Shown one piece after another: positions 22,461 through 32,337 of a stretch of DNA of 64,000 nucleotides; the stretch's first letter is position 1, and every line of letters starts with the position of its first letter. This stretch comes from Eumeta japonica (Eukaryota > Arthropoda > Insecta > Lepidoptera > Psychidae). A program made the translations under genes and the position numbers. A model generated the notes under the pieces. That model did no database searches. It was not told where the DNA came from and worked only from the letters and a program-made list of their open reading frames with translations. The DNA lies in NCBI GenBank assembly GCA_005406025.1, contig BGZK01000752.1, positions 186,001 to 250,000 on the forward strand, given 5' to 3'.

Positions 22461-24324
22461 AAAATTGTTCGTGCAGTGGCTTCGATCGTTTCTTATCATA
22501 CCTTTAATTTATGTAAGTCGAAAGTTACCTTTCAGTAAATAAATCACTTTTTTATTAACAGAAGTATATAAGTGGTATTATGTGATTTAGTTTTTTTTTT
22601 TTCCGGAAAACTTTAATGAGAAAAATTCATTAGGCTATTGTAAAATACATCTTTATTATTGTAAGAGTAGAAACAAGTAGATATGTCCACTATTACTCCT
22701 CAAATAGTGTAAACTAAAGTGCACCAGCAAAAGAGCGTATCTTTATGGTACTTTTGTCCTTTTATTGAGAAGCGTAATTTTCGGGCAAGAACTCAAAAAC
22801 TGTATATCCAATCATTTTGAAAATTTTGTTGATAGTTTTTTATTAAAAGCTACTTTTGCAACTTTTTTAAATATTTTTTGGAAAACTAAAAGGGCGCGAC
22901 ACAATTTATGCTACTTCCGGAGTGATTATTTCCTAAAATATTCACTTAAGTAAAAAATTGCTTTGAAAGTTTAAATTGTTTTTAAAAGAACTGTCGGCTT
23001 ATGTGTCGCACGTTGATGTTTACCAAAAAAGATTTGTGCGGGTCTTTTATATGTGAGTATCCCACCTACAAATATTTATTTATGTTATTTAATTATGAAA
23101 CTAAGAAGCGGCTTCTACAAGACATTTATACTCCAAATTTCATTAATATACTTCTTTCAGTTTTTGCTTGCCTGTGATATACGAAGGGATATGACGAAAC
23201 TAAAATGGTTCCTTTTACCATTTTGGCTATGGAACCTTAACAAAACTAACATTAGTAATATCTAATGTATATCTATAGGTAAATACCTATCGTGGAATTT
23301 GTCATATTGAGGTATGTATTGGGAATAAAGTTTACAAATGTCATTAGCAACACATTGCTAGATGTGTAATCAAATAGTTTTTTTTTTTTTGCAATATTAA
23401 CTTATATCGCAATACGAAGGCATATATGTATTTGTATTTCGCTATTTTTATGTCACCGTATTTTGTGACAAATATAGTAAATCACTAGATAATTTGTTAA
23501 AAAAAATAAAATGTTAAAAGAGTATCATAATCATGTTCATGTTTAAATGTCAGGTTAACTTTGTACAAATGTTCATCCTAATCAGTTCAGTTGCACGACT
23601 GAGAAAATCTACCGAATGAGCAGATAAGGTTACTTTCGAATATATGGCATTAATATGGATAATGATATGAGCAAAAAGTACCGATATTATATCCGGCGCC
23701 GTCAGCGGATGGGATTTTTTATTGTATAACTAATGGAAGAATGCGCTCACAGCGCGCCCGCTCTATCGGCGCATTCTTGGATTCTTATGTATTGCCGCTT
23801 TCAAATTAGTTTACTTTTTTATCAGACAGGAAAACAAGCTAACAACGAATATACAAGCACCGAGTGTGGCACCATGCAATCGTTGATAAAGCTTACAATG
23901 ATTATAATAGGGACGCTATCAGCTCTCTTTTTTAAGTAATTTGATAACTTCTATCGAATTTAGATATTACGCTTCTAAATTTATAATACAGGTCGGATAA
24001 TTTCCCTTCAGTGATGATTAAGCAAGAGTGAGAGATAAGTTAAGAACTTTAGTAGCCGAAACTGGAATATCGGTAAAGAACTTTTCAGACACCTCATTGA
24101 CCTTTAAGTATGTCCTTATTAAAAGTATTGTCTTCTAACTAAAGTTGAAGGTTACTAACGTAGCCCTTTATGTTTCCAGGCTCATTCTTAATTACATTTC
24201 AAGTCTTATTCAACACTTTTTTTGTTGCAAGTTATGTCTTAATACTGACGCGATACTAAAAAGTTTAAAAGTTTTCGAATAATGTTTAATATGCTCAGTA
24301 AAATTTTCACAATTATTACAATTT
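22461..24324. other. AT-rich unassigned DNA
   Basis: No gene. It holds T runs near 22590 and 23380 and a 10-bp perfect hairpin at 23737-23778 (AAGAATGCGC/GCGCATTCTT) around a GC-rich 22-base loop. Short frames here have no motifs. Confidence 0.45.
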
Positions 24325-24560
24325 ATTAGCTTCTGCCCGAGACTACACACGTGTGGATAGATAATCTTGATTGAGATTTTAAGCTTCATAAAAATCTCAA
24401 TAATAACCCTGATCCTATCATTAAAACCTATTCACTATTTCGCGTCTTTCCATTTGCCGTTCGTTATTTTTATTGTTCTCCTCTCACTTTCGCTTTCCGC
24501 CTCATTCTCTCTTTCTATATTTCCCTCTTCACCCTTCCCCTTTTCCTCCTAATCCTTATT
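24325..24560 (-). repeat. Dispersed lepidopteran repeat end (AGCTTCTGCCCG type)
   Basis: TTAGCTTCTGCCCGAGACTA followed by CACGTGTGGATAG and then pyrimidine-rich sequence resembles the common repeat end read as ..CGGGCAGAAGCTA on the other strand. No coding. The distal boundary is unclear. Confidence 0.4.
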
Positions 24561-24689
24561 TCTTTCCCGAAAACGTTGCCCTCTTTAAGTAAAGCGAGAA
24601 AATAAATGTAGTATACAAAATAAAATTAAAATAATGACTTCTAAATTTAAAAAGTTATACGTGTGCAAAGAAACAAATATCAGTAATTA

Positions 24690-25075
24690 TGTATGAGATT
24701 TAATATGAAATTTCATCGAAATGGCCGAATCAACCGGCGACCGTAACGACTGACGCAATCGTAAACAGGCTTGCAGCACTTGAAACTGCCGTGCTCGAGT
24801 TGCGGACACTGATATTAAGCCTCCTGGAGTCCAGCTGCCTTTCTTCAAAGCAGAGATGTAATCCCCCCAGTTGACCCGCGAGGACAGTGATACCTCGCGA
24901 GATGACTCCCGGGCATGAAATAGCACTACTTTTACCTGCTCCTGCGCCACTTATAATCTCCATTAGACACAATAAATTGTAAATTGTATACATATACCGC
25001 AACCAAATTTCTAGCGAGTATTGTGTAGCTACTAGTGTACCAGCTGCTGCACAATGCACAATTGAGCATCATTAA
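24690..25075. mobile_element. Retrotransposon-like segment, orientation unresolved
   Basis: GC-richer than its flanks. On the plus strand a frameshifted reading gives MAESTGDRN then AIVNRLAALETAVLELRTL, a leucine-rich helix that would suit the start of a gag protein. On the minus strand TAAGTGGCGCAGGAGCAGG near 24950 resembles a primer-binding-site region. Both readings point to retroelement debris but neither is decisive. Confidence 0.3.
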
Positions 25076-25079
25076 CGAC

Positions 25080-25345
25080 CCTGGCATTGCATTTACTGCT
25101 TCACTACGTCCGTAAAAGGACGTAGACGACCCAGAGACGAGAGACGCTCATGCGTGAAATATGCAAAGTACATGTCCACGCGCCCTCGAATATGCGAAGT
25201 GTATGGCCACGGTCCCCCGATTATGATGTATGCAGCTCACACGTGCAGGCGGATGCGCCATCTATAAATTGCAGCGGAATCCGTGTATCTGTCGCAGTCG
25301 TACTCCGGTCGCCACTTGTGAAGCTCGTGCTGCAATAAACAAGTC
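25080..25345 (+). mobile_element. LTR-like segment
   Basis: On the plus strand a TATA-like CTATAAATTGCAGCGG at 25261-25276 is followed about 70 bases later by AATAAA at 25334-25339, the spacing of promoter and polyadenylation signal in insect Ty3/gypsy LTRs. A hairpin CTACGTCC-GTAAAA-GGACGTAG lies at about 25105-25126. Termini and target duplications are not identified, and the orientation is opposite to the adjacent pol remnant. It may be a solo LTR of another element. Confidence 0.35.
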
Positions 25346-25679
25346 TGAACATCGAAACGCTGTCCATCATTTTGCCCACACGCCGCGAGAATCCGTACTC
25401 CGAAGCGAATGTGAAGAAAATCCAAAGTGCGGGTTTACACGGCGTACTGAAATCGCTGTACATGATTTGATTCTGAAGTACACTAACAAGTACATTTTGA
25501 TGCAAAAAAAATGATAAAGCTGCTTTCTGTCATTTTATAAATCGTATTACAATCTGATGAATACAATTTTATTGGTATATATATGTTTTTACCAAAAAAT
25601 CCTTTTAGATCTGGCCAATTAAATTAAATTTTATTTTAATTTACCTACAATCCTTCTAAGCAAATATACTATCACTAAG

Positions 25680-26530
25680 TCTCCTATGCGAAACTTCGCA
25701 CATTTCTTAATGTTATTGTACCTAATTTTCTGTTTCATCTCCTTTTTCTAATATTTGTAACAGCCTTATTAATAACATTATTTACAAATTCTTGTCTATG
25801 AGCCACGTTATTTTCAAATCGGCTTATATTTTCTAACTGAGTATTATCGAAAAGAAAGTCGGCTTTCGACCGTATATTAATAAATATGGAATCACCCCTG
25901 TCATGCTCTGCATAGTTACATTATATGAAAATATTACTAAAGGTAAACATATACACCAATTTCTCTGGTTATTGTCGACGTACATCGATAAGAGTTGCCT
26001 AAGCGTTCGATGAAACCTTTTTACAACAAACTATTTGTTTGCGCGTGAAACGCAGTAACAAATCGCAATAATGTTCCAAATGTACTGATCGTGTCTCTCA
26101 CAATTCTCAAGCGAAAACCAGTCCCTCGGTCGGATATTATTTCCTGTACGGAACCAAACTTACAAAGTATATAATTTATTAAGAACTTTGATATCGCTTT
26201 AGCTGTGGCTCGCGGAATGGTTTTTGTGATAACATATTTTGAGGCGTAATCTATAGCCGTTATTTTATATATATATATATTTATTACAGAGCATGAACCT
26301 TATAATAGGTCCTACTACATCAATACCAAATTTATCTAAAAGGTTTTGTACTAAAATTGGTTGCAAATTAGCCTGATTGCTCACTTTTTTTCTTACCAAA
26401 CATGCACCACATGATCTGACGTACTAATTCACTTCCTTTTTGCATTTCTTCTTTTAACTTTCCCAACGTTTTGATGAAGCTAAGATACTCCCCTCTTTAA
26501 GTTTCATCATGCACTTTTTCCAAAACTTCG
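25680..26530 (-). pseudogene. Ty3/gypsy integrase remnant
   Basis: The protein would have inserted the cDNA of a Ty3/gypsy retrotransposon into chromosomes. Reading leftwards, a zinc-binding region (HDE.. near 26510, then YVRSCGACLVRKK near 26430-26390) is followed by the core. GIDVVGP near 26320 holds the first Asp, AIDYASKYVITKTIPRATAK lies near 26250-26190, and IISDRGTGF near 26125 holds the second Asp. FVTAFHAQTNSLL near 26050 is followed by a stop and a frameshift where the catalytic Glu should stand (now Lys). RFHRTLRQLLSMYVDNNQ follows at about 26015-25965. Several stops and a TATATA expansion at about 26268-26281 break it. Clade within Ty3/gypsy is not assigned. Confidence 0.9.
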
Positions 26531-26754
26531 ATAACATATACCTAGGTAAGACTATTACTTTTTCCTTTGTCCTTACTAATTTATTATTTTATATAAAGTT
26601 TCATTTCTTACACAAAAGTATCAATATCTATTTTTATTCCTACTTAATGTTCCTACAGCAAAACTACAAAATTCATTTCCCTCTGCTTTCCTACTAAAGT
26701 CTCCGCTGAAATTATATAAAGGGCTAATTCCATTTATTTCTGTACCGACTTCAC

Positions 26755-27240
26755 TTTATTACTTTCTTTAAGTGAATTTCCAGAAAGAAAATCGGCTACT
26801 ACATTTAGACGTCCCTATATATATACTATCATAAAACCATATTATTTTAGACAAAGTGTCCATCTAACCAACCACCATTAACATATTTATACTCTTTTAA
26901 CCAACATAACGCCTTGTGTAAGTGTTATCCATATCCATGTTATCCATAAATGTGATGTCTAAAATGTTTTATACCTCTAAGACCTCTAACCATTAGCGTT
27001 CTGTGGCGTAATATTTCTTTTATAAGTCTATCAAATTTCACCAAGCGTAAGCTGCGGGATGAATCTCCTTTGTCTCTTTTTCTCCTTAACGAATGATGCA
27101 CCTAATGCTTCCCCGCTAGCATCTACATAATTTAACTCCCTTTTCGCTAATTTCGTATCCCATAGTTGAGTCACTACCTTATCGTGGTTATTTTTAAAGT
27201 ATCTTAAAACTGGAATATTACATAAATGTCTCTTCAAGAT
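26755..27240 (-). pseudogene. Ty3/gypsy RNase H remnant
   Basis: LKRHLCNIPVLRYF (near 27240) is the RT-connection segment that precedes RNase H. YVDASGEALGASFVKEK near 27130-27080 contains the first catalytic Asp. WLKEYKYVN lies near 26880. GRLNVVADFLSGNSLKE near 26815-26765 matches the terminal G..N..AD.LS motif. Stops separate the parts. The domain removes the RNA template in reverse transcription. It is contiguous with the RT remnant and in the order RT-RNase H-integrase expected of Ty3/gypsy. Confidence 0.88.
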
Positions 27241-27249
27241 TTTAAATAC

Positions 27250-27830
27250 CGCCTAACATTCCTCTGACCAATGAAACTTATTACATTTTTCAAAAAAAAT
27301 TCGGTAATGGTAGTGTAATTTGTGTAAAATTTCTATAAACTATAATAGGGTGTGATATCCCGAAATGACTTTAAACTCTTCGCATTTAATGGTCTCTCGA
27401 ATACCAACATTGCACTTAACTTAATTTCATTTCGGAAAGTTTAACTCCCTCTTCGCTAATTTCATACCCCACGATTGTCATTGAATCGTAACAAAGGTAC
27501 ATTTCGATGGTTTCATCATCCAGTTTGCTACCTTGAACGTATTTAGTATATCTTTCAAAGCATCATAAAACTATTCGAAGGTTTCCTCATATAATAAGAC
27601 GTCATCTACATACACTATGGCATTTCTGTACTTAATCTCAGCTACAATTTAATCTGTCATTCTCTGAAAGTTGACCTGACTCGTCTTCAACCCGTAAGGT
27701 AAAACGTAAAATTCGAATAATCCTGATGAGGTCAAAAAAGCACTCATCTCCCTATTCTTTTTGTTTATTACTAACTGCTAATACCCCAATAATAAGTTTG
27801 AATAATAAAAATAACATAAACTGACGCCTA
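27250..27830 (-). pseudogene. Ty3/gypsy reverse transcriptase remnant
   Basis: Reading leftwards from about 27807, LLLGY, a stop where Trp is usual, then QLVINKKNREMSAFLTSSGL and FEFYVLPYGLK correspond to the RT palm motifs around the family's FNVMPFGL. NAIVYVDDVLLYEETFE near 27625-27580 holds the YVDD catalytic centre intact. WMMKPSKCTFV follows near 27520. Upstream RT sequence is missing because the fragment abuts LINE sequence at about 27840. Stops and a repeated KLAKRELN word near 27450 and 27140 show rearrangement. Confidence 0.9.
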
Positions 27831-27839
27831 TTTCTCATA

Positions 27840-28300
27840 AGGGTAGGCATTGCATATCTCTCTTGCGTTGACATCCACCAATCTTTTAATACAAGCTTAT
27901 CGGTTTTGGGTGTTTAAAATTTGGCCCTTTTCTAATATGCCACCAATATGATAGGATTTTCTAAGGCGACCCTTGTCGACCTTTTCATCACACACATTTG
28001 CTCTATTAATTTGTTTTGTTAATCTACTTTCATTCATCATTTTCAGATGGCCAAACCACCGCAAAATTTCTCCTTTCTACTATAGTCACTACATCCTCTT
28101 TCGAACTGCACCACTCTATAACATATTTTGTTTCTACATCTATCTTTCCGAGACACTCCACACATACTACGCACTGATTGCGTCTCCACTGCATTGATCC
28201 TACTTTCATTTTTCTTCTGACATACCCAGCTTTCACTACCATACATAAGCGTAGGTATTACAACCTCATTATTGATAGCAGAGGGCGCTTGTCATGAGAC
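27840..28300 (-). pseudogene. Non-LTR retrotransposon (LINE) RT C-terminal fragment
   Basis: PTLMYGSESWVCQKKNESRI (about 28250-28190) and NAVETQSVRSMCGVSRKDRC (about 28190-28130) are the C-terminal thumb region of a common arthropod LINE RT. ENPIILVAY and TPKTDKLVLKDWW follow with frameshifts. It lies between the gypsy gag and RT remnants, so it either inserted into the gypsy element or joined it by rearrangement. A related fragment sits at 57335-58560. LINE clade is left open. Confidence 0.85.
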
Positions 28301-28849
28301 GCTTTTACTATTCATAATAGCGAACAAGGCCCAATTCACTTTACTTCCCGCATTCAATCTCCTTTATATATCTCTGTCATGCAATAAAATTAAATTAGTG
28401 AAATAATTAGTTTGACTTAAATATATTATCAAATCTTCAATTTTCGGTATAGGTTACGAATTTGAAATAACCATCTTGTTTAAGTTTCAAAAATCTTAAG
28501 CGGATAGGCTTATCAGATAGAAGCTTCCCGCCTTGAAATTGTTTATTGCCGCTACTTCATCGCATTTCCCTGATGACTCATCGCAGGTCACGCTGCACCC
28601 TCCTGGTACCGTCCACGCTGATATTAGCCTCAGTGGAGCTGTGTTCCGTCGCGCGTTACCGCGGTCGTGAAGACAGTTGAGTCGAGTTTCTATCACGGCC
28701 AGCTGTGATGGCCTTACCTCGGTCAGGTCGTTGCTATTCAGGCGTTGTTTGGGTGTTTCCTTGATTCGTCACTCCATCAATAAATTGTAGTTTACCTCCC
28801 GATTTTCTGAATAAATTTGCTCATAATTCGTGATCGTGATTAGATTCAG
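28301..28849. other. Unassigned segment between LINE fragment and gag remnant
   Basis: 28540-28760 is clearly more GC-rich than its flanks. A 66-codon minus frame (28496-28696) has no recognised motif. It may be the end of gag, the protease region or unrelated DNA. Confidence 0.35.
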
Positions 28850-29265
28850 GTGCGCAATTAAATTATAAGCTCGCGCCGGAAATAGAGGTTTGCCTTTAAT
28901 CACTGCAGAAACGTTATATCAGTCGTGTTTTCATCTGTTATTTTTGCTTTTAAAGCCAGACTTTTAAATTTATGAAAATATTCCGACAGATCTGTTTCTT
29001 CCTGTCTGCTGTTATAAAAAGCTGCTCGTGATCTATTTCGCATTTGATTTTTTTTCTAAGCTCTTTCATCAACTATTCATCACGATTCCATCGCTATCAA
29101 TGATTTGTAAGAAAAATTTGGCTGTGCCCGCCATATACCGACTTAAAGCCGCTTTTTTCTGTAGCTAGCTCCAGTTCTTCAACGTAGTTAACGTCTTGTA
29201 GTTGTTGTACAATTCCTCAATATCCTCATTGGGCGAGCCTTGAAAAACAGCTGTCATTTTAATAT
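28850..29265 (-). pseudogene. Retrotransposon gag remnant
   Basis: From an ATG at about 29260 on the minus strand it reads MTAVFQGSPNEDIEELYNNY, then KAALSRYMAGTAKFFLQIID. After a frameshift comes NRSRAAFYNSRQEETDLSEY followed by FHKFKSLALKAKI (about 29040-28960). The pattern of an LR.R.Q..-E-L.EY.. segment followed by a stalled FL..L is typical of retrotransposon Gag capsid domains. Stops and frameshifts inactivate it. Its position upstream of the RT remnant on the same strand suggests it belongs to the same Ty3/gypsy copy. Confidence 0.7.
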
Positions 29266-29574
29266 GATTTTTGAATAATAAATAATACAAACAAAATATT
29301 CTCCCCCAGGCCCACTATTGGTCTTCGTGGGGAAAAATGACCACAACCCTCAAAATAAAGATAAGCACTCCTGTGATTTATATATAGCTACTTAAAATAC
29401 AAAGTCATTATGAACTATTGAAAAACGCATTGAATTTGAACTAGCCATAATGGAAATAAAAGGAAATATAATAGAAATTAGTGAAATGAAAAGATATGAA
29501 AAGGGATAGAAAACTACAGGGAGTACGTCCTACATTACAAAATAGAGACATCAGGACTGTATGGAGTGCGCTTC

Positions 29575-29644
29575 TTAATTAAAAGCAAATTACGCTCAGA
29601 ATAGAGGACTTCCTCTATTCTGTGCGTAATTTTTTTTTAATTAA
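29575..29644. repeat. Long hairpin, 34-bp arms, 2-base loop
   Basis: Arms 29575-29608 and 29611-29644 pair at 31 of 34 positions; the inner 12 (CAGAATAGAGGA) are perfect. The loop is CT. Confidence 0.85.
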
Positions 29645-30107
29645 GATTAAAGATTTTAAAAAAAAAGTTCATAGCGTCCGCATTCCGAAAAGAATAAATC
29701 ATTTGAAGAATAAAAAAACTTATTGAAGTTTGCTTTTAAGACTATCCTATATTTAAGAAAATCAGTATTGTGAATTTTGTACTATTATTATTTCCCTTAT
29801 CAAATATCCGTTATATACTTTTTTTAATATTGCTATATTATGGAATCCCATTAATTCACAAATAATGTAGATGAACTGATTTTCAACAATGTGATATTAA
29901 ATATTAATAAATGGGACTTCATAATTTGGAAAGTTTATTAAAATAATCGCGACCGACTAGTATCGTAAGCTGATGTAAATTCTCGTCGGGTATTATAATG
30001 ACCGCTCTCTTAATGACCGTTACACTTACACTTATTGCACTGAAATGGTTGTTCAGGCACAGGTACTGATGAGTTACTTTTTTTAACTTTTAATATTGTA
30101 TAGTTTG

Positions 30108-30148
30108 AAGCGTATATAAGGAATATAGAATATTCCTTATATACGCTT
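30108..30148. repeat. Perfect hairpin, 19-bp arms, 3-base loop
   Basis: AGCGTATATAAGGAATAT at 30109-30126 is perfectly complementary to 30130-30147 around AGA; one more A-T pair flanks it. Confidence 0.9.
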
Positions 30149-30287
30149 TTCCATGAAAATTGGATTTTTTTAATATTCTTTTCTTATATCTGATTAACAT
30201 TTCGCGTTTGCTAATTAAATAATATTGCAACTGGAAATTTCTATAATGACAAATAGGCATTTAAAATTGTATTTATTTGTATTGATT

Positions 30288-30640
30288 ACTAGCCGGCCAG
30301 CAGACATTCTTCTGCTCCTTCTTGTAAGTGGCTTACCTATATATAACTATAAATGCGGGCATTAACATGTCCGCAGCTCCACCGGTACGGACATAGAATG
30401 AATTCCTTCATCTTTTGTATCCATCGATGTCAGTGTCCATTTCGTTTCGATTTCGATTTCGATTCGGGTTAGACTTTTGATTCTGGTTTTGTCCCTACAC
30501 TTGTTTCTATCATAGCTTCGTTCTGTTCCAATTTCGGTCCCACTTCCGCTTTAGATTCGATTTTGCTTCTCGTTCCGCTTTCAATACCACTTCCACTACC
30601 AGCCACAGTTCCGATTTGGGTGACGCCGGAGGCAAATGCT
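30288..30640 (-). repeat. Quasi-periodic GATCGG repeat, copy e
   Basis: It starts with a CTAG terminus (CTAG at 30289-30292) and GGCCAGCAGACATTC. Then come GAATTCCTTCATCTTTTGT and ATCGATG, followed by a long run of TTTCGATTTCGATTCGGG, TTCTGGTTTTGTCCC and CACTTCCGCTTTAGATTCG words. Order and words match copies a, c and h read in reverse. Confidence 0.6.
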
Positions 30641-31347
30641 ACTTTCAAAATAAAATATGAAACGTGTATGAATCTGGAGACAAAATGCTAGTTTTCTTTT
30701 AGAAACTTTTCCAGGTGTGTATATAAAACATATAACAAAGTTTCACCGTTATCAGATCAATGGTCTTAACCATGCGTATCTTTATACGCATAGAAGGCAA
30801 ACAAACAAACATGTATTCATTTATGCATTTGAATTCCTTCTTCTTTTGTAGTGATTGATATTAATATTAATCCAGAATCTTTTGGTTCCGAATAAAAACG
30901 AATTATGTATATCCATCATTCAAGGTGTAGGTTGTGGGTAAGAGACAATACAAAAAAAAAACTTTACATAACATCATTTTCAATTTTTCCCGTATTTTGA
31001 AATTTGCAATTTCTTTAATTTTTCATTTCATGAGAACCTTTTTTGGACTTTAACAAATATTTGAAAAATAAATTAGCTGAATTGGTCCAGCCGTTTTCGA
31101 GTTTTGCCTTAACAATACATTTAGAAGTTCTCTTATATTTATATAGATTGGCAAGTCTTTCTAACGCGTTAGGAAGACCTGCCAATCTATTCTCAAGTGA
31201 GACATTGACGTTAAGATTAATGAACAAATGGAATGATCGCTTTGAGAAAAAATAGGGACAGTTTAATCGATTTCACAAAAACTTTCTGAACAAGCGCCTA
31301 AGAATTTTATAATTATTTCTATGAGATCTATAATACTATATACTACA

Positions 31348-31351
<4 letters not shown>
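30641..31351. other. Unassigned DNA with a dispersed-repeat fragment and palindrome
   Basis: TGGTCCAGCCGTTTTCGAGT at 31084-31103 is a phrase common in lepidopteran repeats of the 'add a gene-poor tail' type. The two mirror-image frames at 31015-31255 exist only because of the palindrome at 31143-31190. No gene. Confidence 0.45.
31143..31190. repeat. 48-bp near-perfect palindrome, no loop
   Basis: Arms 31143-31166 and 31167-31190 meet at AACGCGTT and pair at 22 of 24 positions. Confidence 0.88.
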
Positions 31352-31395
<44 letters not shown>

Positions 31396-31452
31396 ACACG
31401 CATGTACACAAGTGTGTGTTTGTGTGTGTGTGTGTGTTTGTGTGTGCGTGTA
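31352..31452. repeat. (CA)n-(TG)n mirror microsatellite
   Basis: An uninterrupted (CA)n run with CG interruptions to about 31410 is followed directly by (TG)n to 31452, so the two halves are complementary. Cruciform and Z-DNA formation are possible. Confidence 0.9.
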
Positions 31453-31779
31453 TAACTATATGTGTATATATGTACTGAAAAATGGTTCTTTTCATTCCTA
31501 ATATTTCGGAAACTACTGAAACTATTGGCACGAGACCATAACCAATCGACGTGGAATCGTCTGTAAGTGGTTATAACCTATTCATAATTCAAAAAATATA
31601 AAACTATGTTTGTACGGATGTTTGTCAAAAGTTAACGGCTGAACGGATTATAATTGGGACTTTGACCATACGACGCGGAATTGTTTGTAAATTGTTTAAT
31701 GTAAAAATATATAAATTCCAGTAAAAGTGGTAATCAATCATTATAAACATCCATGGCCAAAAAGGACCTGATAACGAAA
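31453..31779. other. Probable dispersed-repeat body
   Basis: ACCAATCGACGTGGAATCGT near 31541 and GACCATACGACGCGGAATTG near 31663 are related, giving a partial direct repeat about 120 bases apart. No gene. Confidence 0.4.
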
Positions 31780-32144
31780 CTAGATTAGATATCGATAACA
31801 GGACTGGGATCGGGAGCAAAATCGACGACGAGTATGGTTGTCCATTTCAGTATAAATAATAATGTGTTATCACTTCAATTAGTGCCCAAGGGAGTTTCAT
31901 AATCGTTATAAGAAACCTGTATTGGAATAGTGAGCAAAACGAGGGTTTGCACCTGGCAGTGGAACCAGGATTGACATCAAGAACAGGACCGTGATTGCGA
32001 TCATTAATGACAGAAGCATTGTTCGATATAGAAGATGAAAAAATTCCTGCTATGTCTACGAGAGCGAAACCGGAGGAACATTTCAATAATAAAAAAATCC
32101 TAAATTTAAATTTTCGGCCAGAGAAGTGGGCGGTGGGCCACTAG
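31780..32144 (+). repeat. Quasi-periodic GATCGG repeat, copy f
   Basis: Contains ATATCGATAACAGGACTGGG, ATCGGGAGCAAAATCG and GAACCAGGATTGACATC words. It ends with GGGCGGTGGGCCACTAG|T, CTAG at 32141-32144, the same terminus type as copies a and h. Confidence 0.55.
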
Positions 32145-32164
32145 TAAACTTTAAAGTCGAGGCA

Positions 32165-32250
32165 AAGGTTTTTCGTATTAATAAACAAATTCAGCACATT
32201 TTTACATTTTTTCATCTTATTTCATTTACCTTTATTGTACACACATATAC

Positions 32251-32288
<38 letters not shown>

Positions 32289-32299
32289 TGTACAAAATA

Positions 32300-32337
<38 letters not shown>

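Larger units (their letters stand above)
29266..30287. other. AT-rich DNA rich in inverted repeats
   Basis: 29290-29350 (CCCCCAGGCCCACTATTGG, CGTGGGGAAAAATGACCAC) may be the leader of the gypsy copy. An imperfect inverted pair (ATTATGGAATCCCATTAATT near 29838 and AATAAATGGGACTTCATAAT near 29907) looks MITE-like. Two tight hairpins are listed separately. Confidence 0.45.

Noticed and set aside
22191..22499. 102-codon minus frame overlapped by a 62-codon plus frame
   Set aside because: No domain in either; the GC-richer block is better treated as candidate regulatory DNA.
24687..25059. Minus-strand frames of 87 and 109 codons with a GAGAGKSS phrase resembling a P-loop
   Set aside because: The phrase lacks the rest of an ATPase domain, two frames overlap it, and the DNA carries retroelement-like signals, so it is a chance match.
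31015..31255. Two 70-codon frames on opposite strands with similar peptides
   Set aside because: The similarity is produced by the 48-bp palindrome, not by genes.
31343..31531. 62-codon minus frame rich in VCVCVC
   Set aside because: It is a translation of the CA/TG microsatellite.
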